NCBI GenBank assembly: GCA_903912275.1
Contig: CAIWGR010000463.1
Location: 1-16,975 of the forward strand
Source: an uncultured delta proteobacterium
Lineage (GTDB): Bacteria > Myxococcota_A > Bradymonadia > REDH01
Length of the DNA: 16,975 nucleotides
Direction: 5' to 3'
Made by a program: the position numbers and the translations under genes
In this document: positions 7,425 to 15,257 of the stretch, piece by piece
Layout: each line of letters starts with the position of its first letter
How positions within the stretch are numbered: the first letter of the stretch is position 1
The notes under the pieces: model-generated
Databases searched by the model: none
What the model was told of the DNA's origin: nothing
Seen by the model: the letters and a program-made list of their open reading frames with translations, nothing else

Positions 7425-8739
7425 CCGAACCCTACGCGCCCTCCTCGTCGCGCTGCTCGCAGCAGCAGCCGGCTGTGGCAGCGAGCCGGAGATCGACGAG
7501 TCGAAGCTCCCGCTCCGGCCGCTGCTCTACACCGAGTCGCAGGGCGAAGGGCTCCCCCGCCCCGACCAGCTCGAGGAGTGGACCCGCGCAGGCATCGACC
7601 CCGTCGCATGGCAGAGCGGCGCAACCGAGGTTGAGGCTCCCGGCGAGTTCGCGCCCGCAACCTCGCCCCAGGCGCTCCTCTCCGCCACCTACCGGGCCCT
7701 CATCGCCGGCAAGAGCGACGCCATCGACGCCCTCACCTTTGAGCCCGCAACCTTCGGCGCCATCACCGGCAACGGCGTCTCGGCCGCCCGCGACAAGACC
7801 GCGGCCCTGCGAGCAACCCTGCAAGAGCTGGCAAGCGGCACCTTCGGCACGCCACGCGCCTCCTTCGCACGCGAAGGAGGCCTCGGAGGCCAGCTCGTCA
7901 CCACCACCGTGACGCTCGGGAGCCCTCACCTGCTCGACGGCTCCGTGCCCAGCGAAGACCAGAAGCCCGAGATGCTCTGGAACAGCAGCCTCCAGCTCCG
8001 GTGGTCGGGCACCCAGGTCTCCTTCACGCTCCACTTCCCCAAAATCGCGCGCGACAAGAACTCCGACTGGCGGCTCCTCGCGGCGCCCACTGTCGATGCG
8101 AACTTCCTCGCCTTCCGCGCCGCAGGCCTCGACCTCAACCCTGCGTTGATGGGCCGCGAGCATGCCTCCTTCCCGCTCTCCGTCGGCAACTTCTGGCACT
8201 ACCGGGTCACCACGCCTGGCCGGAAACCTCCCACCGGCGCGCAGGGCCTCGAACTCCCGCTCGAAGACTTCCGCGACGAGGTCGAGGAGATCGACGACTA
8301 CGGCAGCTACCGGGTGGTCCGCCTCCTTCGGACGCCAGACAACCCCGCCGAGTCGACAAGCCGGTTCGCCTGGCTGGTGACGCCGCTGCAGGTCTACCGC
8401 TGCGACCGTGAGTGCCAGACCCGCGCAGAAGATGCGCGCTGGCTCCTGGCCTGGATGCGGCGCGAATCACCCGATCTCGTCCTGCCTGCCGCACTCGATG
8501 CACGCTGGGGGCCCGGCGGCCGTGAGGCCGAAACCTCGGTGGTCCACATCTCCCGCGACGCCGTCCCTATGTCGCTGCCGGCCGGCAACTATCCGGAGAG
8601 CTTCGAGCTCATCCGCGCCCTCGCCGCCGGCAAGCAGAGCCTCTACTTTGTCCCCTCCGTCGGCATCATCGCACGCCGGCTCGTGGGGCGCGGAGAGACC
8701 CGCCTCGAAGAGCTGACCAGCATCCGCATCATGCCCTGA
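7411..8739 (+). CDS. Predicted lipoprotein, unknown function
   Basis: This 442-residue protein starts at TTG 7411, inside the last codons of the kinase gene (14-nt overlap). TGGAG at 7399-7403 lies 7 nt upstream and supports this start. Codons further upstream in this frame give a Ser/Thr/Arg-rich shadow peptide. The signal peptide has an Arg-containing n-region, a Leu/Ala core and a lipobox ending in AAGC, with the lipidated cysteine at residue 22. The mature protein is acidic at first (GSEPEIDES), then mixed alpha/beta. The segment FPLSVGNFWHYR at 254-265 resembles a motif I associate with secreted or lipoprotein beta-rich domains in this kind of bacterium. C331 and C335 form a close pair (CDREC). 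No known enzyme family is recognised. It ends 19 bp before uvrC and is probably co-transcribed with it. Confidence 0.8.
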   Translation: MGWADRTLRALLVALLAAAAGCGSEPEIDESKLPLRPLLYTESQGEGLPRPDQLEEWTRAGIDPVAWQSGATEVEAPGEFAPATSPQALLSATYRALIAGKSDAIDALTFEPATFGAITGNGVSAARDKTAALRATLQELASGTFGTPRASFAREGGLGGQLVTTTVTLGSPHLLDGSVPSEDQKPEMLWNSSLQLRWSGTQVSFTLHFPKIARDKNSDWRLLAAPTVDANFLAFRAAGLDLNPALMGREHASFPLSVGNFWHYRVTTPGRKPPTGAQGLELPLEDFRDEVEEIDDYGSYRVVRLLRTPDNPAESTSRFAWLVTPLQVYRCDRECQTRAEDARWLLAWMRRESPDLVLPAALDARWGPGGREAETSVVHISRDAVPMSLPAGNYPESFELIRALAAGKQSLYFVPSVGIIARRLVGRGETRLEELTSIRIMP

Positions 8740-8741
8740 TC

Positions 8742-8746
8742 GGAGG
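8742..8746 (+). promoter_or_regulatory. Ribosome binding site for uvrC
   Basis: GGAGG directly follows the upstream lipoprotein stop. It is 12 nt before ATG 8759, a slightly long spacing. No other start codon fits the GIY-YIG N-terminus better. Confidence 0.55.
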
Positions 8747-8758
8747 CATCGAACTCCC

Positions 8759-10636
8759 ATGCCGCTCTCCGAAGAACTCGACGCAAAAATCAAAGCGCTA
8801 CCGCGCAAGCCCGGCGTCTACATCATGCGCGACCACGAGGGGCGCATCATCTACATCGGCAAGGCGACCGAGCTCCGCACCCGCGTCCGCAGCTACTTCA
8901 CCGGCCACGACACACGGAACTTCGTCCAGCACCTCGACGACCTCCTCGGCGATCTCGAGGTCATCATCACCTTCAATCCCAAGGAAGCGCAGATCCTTGA
9001 GAACACGCTGATCAAGAAGCACAAACCGCGCTTCAACATCATGCTCCGCGACGACAAAACCTACCTGTCGCTCCGCATCAACACCGCCCACCAGTGGCCC
9101 CGCCTCGACGTTGTCCGACGCCCCGCCAAAGACGGCTCGCTCTACTTCGGCCCCTACCACTCCTCCTCGTCCGCCCGCGAGATGCTCCAGCTGGTCAACC
9201 GCCACTTCCAGCTCCGCACCTGCCGCGACACCGTCCTCTACAACCGCGCGAGGCCCTGCCTCCAGTACCAGATCAAGCGCTGCCCCGGCCCCTGCGTCTT
9301 CCCCATCAGCCGCGACGACTACATGGCCGACGTCAAGGCCGCCGCCATGTTCCTCGGCGGCCGCAACGACGACCTCATCGGCATCCTCGAAGAGCGGATG
9401 ATGGCCGCCGCGGAGCGCTACGAGTACGAGTCTGCTGCCCAGATCCGCGACCAGCTCGAGGCGGTGCGCACCTCGCTCACCAAGCAGCGTGCCGTCGTCA
9501 GCAACCTCGTCGACCGCGACGTCATCGGCGTCTACCGCGAGGGCGACTCGGTCGCCATCTCGGTGCTCCACATCCGAGGCGGCGCCATGCAAGACCTGCG
9601 CGGCTACACATTCGAGAACCAGATCTTCCCCACCGCCTCGCTCCTCGAAGACTTCATCGCGCAGCTCTACGCCCTCGACTCCGCTGAGCCGCCCGCCGAG
9701 GTCGTCGTCCCCGAAGATGTCGACGCCGAAGAGGAGCTCCAGGAGCTGCTCTCCGAGCGCCGCGGGACCCGCTGCCTCATCATCACACCCAAGCGCGGAG
9801 ACCGCGTCGCCCTGCTCGAGCTCGCTGCCGAAAACGCCCGCCAGCTCTTCGCCGAACGGCTCACCTCGCGCGAGCGCAGCGCATCGCTCCTCGCCCGTCT
9901 CAAAGACAAGCTCCACCTCGATGTCTACCCGCGGCGCATGGAGTGTTTCGACATCTCCAACTTCCAGGGCACGCAGGTGGTCGCCTCGCAGGTCGTCTTC
10001 GAAGACGGCGTCGCAAAGAAGTCCGACTACAAGCGCTACCGCATCAAGACCGTCGATGGGCAGGACGACTTCGCCTCCATGTTCGAGGTGCTCCGCCGCC
10101 GCGCCAAGCGGGCCAAAGATGGCACCGACCCCATGCCCGACCTCATCGTCATCGACGGCGGCAAAGGGCAGCTCGGCATGGCCGTCGCTGCGCTCAGCGA
10201 CCTCGGCCTCAAGGACCAGGCCATCGTCTCGCTCGCCAAGAGCCGCATCACCGGCCTCGAACCCGCGAGCGACAGCACCACCCGTAGCCCCGAGCGCGTC
10301 TTCCGGCCCGGCCAGAAGAACCCCATCATCCTGCGCGCCAACAGCGACGAGTGCCTCCTCCTCGAGCGCATCCGCGACGAGGCACACCGGTTCGCCATCA
10401 CCTTCCACCGCGAGCTCCGCAACCGCGAGACCATCTTCTCGGCGGTCGACGGCATCTCCGGCGTCGGCAAGGAGCGCGGCCGCCTCCTGCTCCGCCACTT
10501 CGGCAGCGCACGCAAGGTCAAGCAGGCCACGCTACGCGAACTCGAGGCCGTTCCGGGGCTGCCGCGGGGCGTGGCCGCAGCCGTCTTCGGCACCTTCCAC
10601 ACCGACGCCGTCGACCCGCCTCCGGCCGACGACTAG
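8759..10636 (+). CDS. uvrC: UvrABC excision nuclease subunit C
   Basis: This complete 625-residue UvrC incises DNA on both sides of a lesion bound by UvrB in nucleotide excision repair. Domains in order are: GIY-YIG nuclease (3' incision) at about 16-95, with GVY at 19-21 and YIG at 32-34; a cysteine region with C155, C167, C175 and C179; a UVR UvrB-interaction helix pair at about 203-240; an RNase H-like 5'-incision nuclease at about 385-550 with D398 (FDISNFQGT), D437, D466 (VIDGGKGQL) and H543; and a tandem helix-hairpin-helix DNA-binding tail at about 555-612 (DGISGVGKERG, then EAVPGLPRG). The four cysteines match those reported to hold a 4Fe-4S cluster in E. coli UvrC. Length is close to E. 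coli UvrC (610). It is the last gene of the plus-strand run and converges on mntH. Confidence 0.98.
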   Translation: MPLSEELDAKIKALPRKPGVYIMRDHEGRIIYIGKATELRTRVRSYFTGHDTRNFVQHLDDLLGDLEVIITFNPKEAQILENTLIKKHKPRFNIMLRDDKTYLSLRINTAHQWPRLDVVRRPAKDGSLYFGPYHSSSSAREMLQLVNRHFQLRTCRDTVLYNRARPCLQYQIKRCPGPCVFPISRDDYMADVKAAAMFLGGRNDDLIGILEERMMAAAERYEYESAAQIRDQLEAVRTSLTKQRAVVSNLVDRDVIGVYREGDSVAISVLHIRGGAMQDLRGYTFENQIFPTASLLEDFIAQLYALDSAEPPAEVVVPEDVDAEEELQELLSERRGTRCLIITPKRGDRVALLELAAENARQLFAERLTSRERSASLLARLKDKLHLDVYPRRMECFDISNFQGTQVVASQVVFEDGVAKKSDYKRYRIKTVDGQDDFASMFEVLRRRAKRAKDGTDPMPDLIVIDGGKGQLGMAVAALSDLGLKDQAIVSLAKSRITGLEPASDSTTRSPERVFRPGQKNPIILRANSDECLLLERIRDEAHRFAITFHRELRNRETIFSAVDGISGVGKERGRLLLRHFGSARKVKQATLRELEAVPGLPRGVAAAVFGTFHTDAVDPPPADD

Positions 10637-10639
10637 CCC

Positions 10640-11983
10640 TCAGGCGAAGGTCAGCTTCAGCATCCAGATGTTGAGCGCCACGATGACCGCCGACACAAGC
10701 CAGGCCAGCGCCGAGACCGAGCGTGAGATCACCAGCTCGCCCATCTTCGCCCGGCTGCTCACAAACAACACCAGCGGGATGACCGCGAAGGGCAGCTGCA
10801 GGCTCAGAATGACCTGGCTGAAGACCAGCAACTTCGCCGTCCCCGCATTGCCATAGAGCGAAGCGACCACCACCGCCGGCACGATCGCCACACCACGGGT
10901 CACCAACCGACGCACCCACGGCTTGAGTCGAAGGTTGAGGAAGCCCTCCATCACAATCTGCCCCGCCATCGTCCCCGTGATCGTCGAGTTCTGGCCCGAC
11001 GCCAGCAGCGCGACCGCAAACAGCACACCGGCGATCTCCGCGCCGAGCAGCGGAGAGAGCAGGCGATGTGCATCGTGGATGTCGGCCACCTCAGTCATCC
11101 CGGCGCGATGAAAGGTCGCCGCCGCGAGGATGAGGATGCTCGCGTTGATGAGGAAGGCGAACAGCAGGCTCACCGTCGAATCGACCGTCGCATACCGGAT
11201 CGCAGAGCGACGCTCCTCCACCGAGTCGCCTACCTTCCGGCTCTGCACGATCGACGAGTGGAGGTAGAGGTTGTGCGGCATCACCGTCGCACCCAGGATG
11301 CCCACCGAGATGAGCATCATGTCCGGGTTCCGCAGAATCTCCGTCTGCGGCACCAGCGACGAGAAGACGGCATTCCACTCCGGCTTGGCCATCGCGAGCG
11401 TGACCGCAAAGCAGGCTCCAATCACGGCCACAAGCGAGAGGATGAAGGCCTCGAGGTAGCGGAAGCCACGCTGCTGCAGCAGCAGCAGCAGCACCACATC
11501 GAGCGCCGTCAGGCAGACACCCACCACCATCGGGATGCCGAAGAGCAGGTTGAGCGCGATGGCCGACCCGAGCAGCTCCGCAAGGTCGCAGGCCGCAATG
11601 GCAAGCTCGCAAAGAACCCAGAGCGCGAAGCTGACCGGGCGCGAATAGTGGTCGCGGCAGGCCTGCGCGAGGTCGCGCCCCGTCGCAATGCCAAGCCGCA
11701 ACGAGAGCGCCTGCAGCAGGATCGCCATCAGGTTCGACAGCAGAATCACCGACAGCAGCGTGTAACCAAACTGCGAGCCTCCCGCGATGTCGGTCGCCCA
11801 GTTGCCCGGGTCCATGTAGCCCACCGCAATCATCCCTCCCGGACCCACGAAGGCGAGCATCTTCCGCCACCAGCTGCCGCCGGAAGGGAAGGGGATGCTG
11901 CCGTGAATCTCAGGTAGCGAGGGCTGGGTTCTACTGGTTCGCCAGCCCGGCTTGGGGGCTGCGGCGGCCTCATCTGTGGACAT
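10640..11983 (-). CDS. mntH: Nramp-family divalent metal (Mn2+/Fe2+) transporter
   Basis: This 447-residue inner-membrane proton-coupled importer takes up Mn2+ and probably Fe2+. About eleven hydrophobic helices follow a 40-residue cytoplasmic N-terminus. Signature motifs are intact: DPGNWATD at 58-65 in TM1 (metal ligands D58 and N61) and MPHNLYLHS at 235-243 in TM6 (ligand M235, conserved H237). The TM6 methionine favours transition metals over Mg2+ or Al3+. SGQNSTITGTMAGQ in a later helix is also typical of the family. The N-terminal extension (MSTDEAAAAPKPGW...) is longer than in E. coli MntH and hydrophilic. ATG 11983 lacks a clear Shine-Dalgarno. A TTGACA -35 with an inverted repeat in the promoter spacer lies just upstream. 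Convergent with uvrC: the two stop codons are 3 bp apart, leaving no room for a terminator between them. Confidence 0.95.
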   Translation of the reverse strand: MSTDEAAAAPKPGWRTSRTQPSLPEIHGSIPFPSGGSWWRKMLAFVGPGGMIAVGYMDPGNWATDIAGGSQFGYTLLSVILLSNLMAILLQALSLRLGIATGRDLAQACRDHYSRPVSFALWVLCELAIAACDLAELLGSAIALNLLFGIPMVVGVCLTALDVVLLLLLQQRGFRYLEAFILSLVAVIGACFAVTLAMAKPEWNAVFSSLVPQTEILRNPDMMLISVGILGATVMPHNLYLHSSIVQSRKVGDSVEERRSAIRYATVDSTVSLLFAFLINASILILAAATFHRAGMTEVADIHDAHRLLSPLLGAEIAGVLFAVALLASGQNSTITGTMAGQIVMEGFLNLRLKPWVRRLVTRGVAIVPAVVVASLYGNAGTAKLLVFSQVILSLQLPFAVIPLVLFVSSRAKMGELVISRSVSALAWLVSAVIVALNIWMLKLTFA

Positions 11984-12009
11984 ACAACACCATCATCTTG
12001 AGTGCGCCG

Positions 12010-12038
12010 ACTCTCGCACCCTTGGCTGCGGGTGTCAA
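12010..12038 (-). promoter_or_regulatory. Candidate mntH promoter with inverted repeat in the spacer
   Basis: Read on the minus strand, a perfect -35 TTGACA (12038-12033) is followed by a 17-nt spacer and a weak -10 GAGAGT (12015-12010, 3 of 6 matches). This would put transcription start near 12003, about 20 nt before the mntH ATG. The inverted repeat CACCC/GGGTG (12017-12021 and 12030-12034, 8-nt gap) occupies the spacer and touches the -35, so a bound repressor would block the polymerase. Which metal regulator could bind is unknown. Confidence 0.4.
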
Positions 12039-12054
12039 AGAGGGCGCGGCCTCG

Positions 12055-12083
12055 TTGCCCCTGCCACGGCAGGGTGTTACGAA
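12055..12083 (+). promoter_or_regulatory. Candidate promoter of the DUF4159-VWA operon with a palindrome in the spacer
   Basis: TTGCCC (12055-12060) and TACGAA (12078-12083) are spaced by 17 nt. They match the sigma-70 consensus at 4 of 6 and 3 of 6 positions, so support is modest. Between them lies a strong inverted repeat, CCCTGCC (12059-12065), AC, then GGCAGGG (12068-12074). It is the best palindrome in this intergenic stretch. It could be an operator or part of the mRNA leader; as a terminator it lacks a T-tract. Confidence 0.33.
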
Positions 12084-12112
12084 GCAGCGCAGTTTCTTCG
12101 CTGGGTGTCTGT

Positions 12113-12901
12113 TTGTCGAACCTTCCGCTGACCTTTGCCCGCACGAGTCGCCGAGGGTTTCTCGCCGGTCTCCTGGCCCTCGCGGTGATGCCGCGGCGGG
12201 CGGCAGCGATGGGTCCGGCGTCGCTCCTCAAGTTCGGCCTCCTCCGCTATGCGAGCGCCGGCTGGAACCCCCGCCCGGGCGCCCTTCGCACCGTCATCCG
12301 CCATGTCGGCAGCTCCACCAGCATCGAGATTGCAGACCAGCCCCTCGAGGTCGAACCGACCATCGCGCAGCTCCGGAAAACGCCCCTCCTCCTCTGGGCC
12401 GGCGACCGCGGCTTCGACCCGCTCGGCCCCGAAGCGCGCGGCGCCCTCGCTGCCTGGATGCGGGCTGGCGGACTCCTCCTCATCGACTCCTCCGAGGGCC
12501 GCGCCGACGCCGGCTTCGACGCCTCCGTCCGCCGTGAAATGGCCGCCATCCTGCCCGATGCCCCCCTCACCCGCATCGGCGCAGACCACGTCCTCTTCAA
12601 GAGCTTCTACCTCGTCCGCGGCGGCCTCGGCCGCATGGTCATCCTCGACTACCTCGAGGGCGCAACGCTCGATGGCCGCCTCGCCGCCATCTACTGCCGC
12701 AACGACCTCCAGGGCGCCTGGGCCGTCGACAGCCTCGGCCAGCCCCAGTTCGAGACCACGCCCGGCGGCATCAGCCAGCGCGAGATGTCGGAACGCTTCG
12801 GCGTCAACCTCGTCCTCTACGCCACCTGCACCGACTACAAGGCCGATCAGGCCCACGTGAAGGCCCTGCTGGGTCGCCGTGCCTGGCGGGTGGACGAGTA
12901 G
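12113..12901 (+). CDS. DUF4159-domain protein with Tat-type signal peptide
   Basis: This 262-residue exported protein starts at TTG 12113 in this model. A twin-arginine-like signal follows: SRRGFL at 12-17, a Leu/Ala core, and a likely AAA cleavage site near residue 32, after an unusual second RR pair (28-29). The mature part matches DUF4159: a Rossmann-like start (PLLLWAGDRGFDPLGPEARGALAAWMRAGG), LLLIDSSEG, VLFKSFYLV and AIYCRNDLQGAWA. DUF4159 proteins usually sit in operons with VWA (Bat-type) membrane proteins, as here, and their fold is glutamine-amidotransferase-like without a known activity. The start is uncertain: the frame is open from GTG 12002, but that would add a 37-residue Arg/Ser-rich leader and bury the signal peptide. 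The Shine-Dalgarno is poor. The VWA gene begins 2 bp after its TAG. Confidence 0.82.
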   Translation: MSNLPLTFARTSRRGFLAGLLALAVMPRRAAAMGPASLLKFGLLRYASAGWNPRPGALRTVIRHVGSSTSIEIADQPLEVEPTIAQLRKTPLLLWAGDRGFDPLGPEARGALAAWMRAGGLLLIDSSEGRADAGFDASVRREMAAILPDAPLTRIGADHVLFKSFYLVRGGLGRMVILDYLEGATLDGRLAAIYCRNDLQGAWAVDSLGQPQFETTPGGISQREMSERFGVNLVLYATCTDYKADQAHVKALLGRRAWRVDE

Positions 12902-12903
12902 CC

Positions 12904-15252
12904 ATGGAGCAGCTCTTCGGTGGGTACAACCGCGGCCAGCTCCTCTTCGTCGGAGACTGGGGGACGGGCTGGATCGCAGCGGCCCTTACGCTCGCACTCG
13001 TCGTCCTCCTCATCACCTGGCTCGACACCGCGGAGCTCACCCGTCAGCGGCGCATCATCCTCACCACGCTCCGGGCCCTCACGCTCGGCGCCGCCATCCT
13101 GCTGCTCCTCGAACCCACCCTTGAGCTCCGGCAGGTCAACAAGCTCAAGAACGAGGTCGCCATCCTCGTCGACACCTCCGCCAGCGGCGCCCTCCCCGGC
13201 CTCGGCGGAAAGCCCCGCGCAACGGTCGCCTCCGAGGCGCTCCAAGGCAGCCAGACCTTCCTCGACGCGCCCAACGACGACCACGCCTTCCGCCTCTTCA
13301 CCTTCTCCTCCGCCGCCTCCGCGCTGCCGCTGAACGAGCTCGTCGGAGCCTCGGGACCGCTCGCCAAACCAACCGGCGCCGCCACCCACCTCCTCGAAGC
13401 CATGGATGCTGCGGCCAAGCAGATCGGCCCCTCCAAACTCGGCGGCTTCGTCGTCATCTCGGATGGCATCGACAACGGCCTCCTCGCAGGCCGCGTCAAG
13501 CGCGGTGAGCCCCTCGACGAGCTCACCCGCGCCACCCTCACCACCTGGGGCGTCCCCGTCCACACCGCCGCCACCGCACGCGCAGGCGAGCTCAAAGACA
13601 TCGCCATCGAGCGGGTCCTCAAGGACGACTTCGCCTTCATCCGCAACAAGGTGACCGTCGAGGCCGAGGTGAAGGCGGTCGGCTACACCGATGGCACCCT
13701 CGCGGTCAGCCTCCGCCGCAACGGCAAGCTCGAACAGACCCGAACCATCGAGCTCGTCCCCGACAAGACCAGCTACCGGGTCAGCTTCGAGTTTGTCCCC
13801 GAGCTCATCGGCGAAGAGGTCCTCTCCATCTCCCTGCCGCCCATGGCGGGCGAGGCCCTCACCAGCAACAACGACCTCTACTTCCTCCTCCACCTCATCC
13901 GCGACAAGATCCGCGCCCTCCATGTGACCGGCTCACCCAGCTGGGACAGCCGCTTCATGCGCCAGCTCCTCCGCGGAAACGCCAATGTGGAGCTCGTCTC
14001 CTTCTTCATCTTGCGCACGCAGGAAGACATCACGCAGGCGCCGCAGAGCGAACTCTCCCTCATCCCCTTCCCCACAGAAGAGCTCTTCAACGAGCAGCTC
14101 GGCTCCTTCGACCTCATCCTCTTCCACAACTTCGACTACGGCCCCTACGGCATGTCGCCCTACCTCGACCGCATCCACGACTATGTCATGGCCGGCGGCG
14201 CGATGGTCATGATCGGGGGCGACCGCTCCTTCTCCCAGGGCGGCTACCTCGGCACCCCCATCGAAGAGATCCTGCCCGTGAAGCTCTCTGCAGACGAGAG
14301 CAGGACGACCGGCCTCGACCTCGCCCCCTTCATCCCGCAGCTCACCCCCGCCGGCCTGCTTCACCCTATCACCCGCGTCGAGCTCGACCCCGTCCGCAAC
14401 CGCAAGCAGTGGGAAGAGCTCACCCCCGTGCTCGGCACCAACCTCGTCGGCGACGCACGCGACGGCGCCACCGTCCTCGCCACCCACCCCACGCTCAAGA
14501 CCTCCTCGGGCCACGCCATGCCGGTCATCGCCGTCACCAACATGGGCAAGGGCCGCACCATGGCCGTCACCACCGACGAGAGCTGGAAGTGGAGCTTCGA
14601 AGACACCCTCGCAGGCCACGGCGGCCGCGGCCACTCCGGCTTCTGGAACAGCTCCATCCGCTGGCTCATGCGCGACCCCGAGCTCAACCTCGTCCAGCTC
14701 GACCTGCCCCGCAGCGAGAGCCAACCCGGCGAGACCACCACCCTCACCGTCCGGCTCTTCGAGAACGACTACCAGCCCGCCGTCGACCGCCAAGGCGAGC
14801 TCACCGTCTACTACACCCCCTTCGCCGACCTCGAGCGGCCCGCTCAAAAGCCCGCCTCCACCCTCCCCTTCAAGACCGACGCGCAGGGCCGCTTCGTCCA
14901 CGACTTCGCTGCAGGTGAGGCCGGACTCTACCGCCTCGTGGCCTCCACCAAGGGCGACGGCGCCGAGCTGCTCACCGACACCAAGCTCCTCCTCGCACTG
15001 CCCTCGCAGCTCGAGTGGGCCGACCTCGAGCCCCGGCCTGAACTGCTCCAAGGGCTGGCCGAGGCCGGCGGCGGAACATTCGTGGAGGCCGACGACCTCT
15101 CCTTCTCCAAGCTCAGCTTTGCGGAGCCCAAAATGGAACAGGTGAACCGACGGCGCGTCATCGCCCTGTGGAACCAGTCGTGGGTTCTCGCCCTGCTCGG
15201 CCTCCTCTTCGGCGCAGAGTGGATTCTCAGACGACGCTGGGGCAGACTGTAG
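12904..15252 (+). CDS. Large membrane protein with VWA domain and glutamine-amidotransferase-like domain
   Basis: This 782-residue inner-membrane protein has two N-terminal helices (about 23-41 and 54-70) joined by a basic loop (TRQRR), a large periplasmic part, and a C-terminal helix (about 757-774) followed by RRRWGRL. That arrangement is consistent with an N-out topology. A VWA domain spans about 84-225, with MIDAS motif DTSAS (90-94) and ISDGID (185-190). A beta-rich segment (about 228-330) follows. A class I amidotransferase-like domain spans about 335-590 (DLILFHNFDYGPYG, then MAGGAMVMIGGDRSFSQGGY); I see no nucleophilic Cys at the usual turn, so catalysis is unlikely. The family accompanies MoxR/DUF58/Bat-type operons in Myxococcota and Planctomycetes; its role in the envelope is not established. 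It is tightly packed between the DUF4159 and TonB-like genes. Confidence 0.87.
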   Translation: MEQLFGGYNRGQLLFVGDWGTGWIAAALTLALVVLLITWLDTAELTRQRRIILTTLRALTLGAAILLLLEPTLELRQVNKLKNEVAILVDTSASGALPGLGGKPRATVASEALQGSQTFLDAPNDDHAFRLFTFSSAASALPLNELVGASGPLAKPTGAATHLLEAMDAAAKQIGPSKLGGFVVISDGIDNGLLAGRVKRGEPLDELTRATLTTWGVPVHTAATARAGELKDIAIERVLKDDFAFIRNKVTVEAEVKAVGYTDGTLAVSLRRNGKLEQTRTIELVPDKTSYRVSFEFVPELIGEEVLSISLPPMAGEALTSNNDLYFLLHLIRDKIRALHVTGSPSWDSRFMRQLLRGNANVELVSFFILRTQEDITQAPQSELSLIPFPTEELFNEQLGSFDLILFHNFDYGPYGMSPYLDRIHDYVMAGGAMVMIGGDRSFSQGGYLGTPIEEILPVKLSADESRTTGLDLAPFIPQLTPAGLLHPITRVELDPVRNRKQWEELTPVLGTNLVGDARDGATVLATHPTLKTSSGHAMPVIAVTNMGKGRTMAVTTDESWKWSFEDTLAGHGGRGHSGFWNSSIRWLMRDPELNLVQLDLPRSESQPGETTTLTVRLFENDYQPAVDRQGELTVYYTPFADLERPAQKPASTLPFKTDAQGRFVHDFAAGEAGLYRLVASTKGDGAELLTDTKLLLALPSQLEWADLEPRPELLQGLAEAGGGTFVEADDLSFSKLSFAEPKMEQVNRRRVIALWNQSWVLALLGLLFGAEWILRRRWGRL

Positions 15253-15257
15253 GACCC

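Noticed and set aside
8798..10498. Minus-strand open frame across uvrC
   Set aside because: Acidic Val/Glu/Asp-rich shadow of a securely identified uvrC; no motif.
12059..12074. Palindrome as an intrinsic terminator for mntH or another gene
   Set aside because: There is no T-tract on either side and it lies upstream, not downstream, of mntH.
12002..12112. GTG 12002 start for the DUF4159 protein
   Set aside because: It would prepend a 37-residue Arg/Ser/Cys-rich leader before the Tat-like signal and would span both candidate promoter elements.
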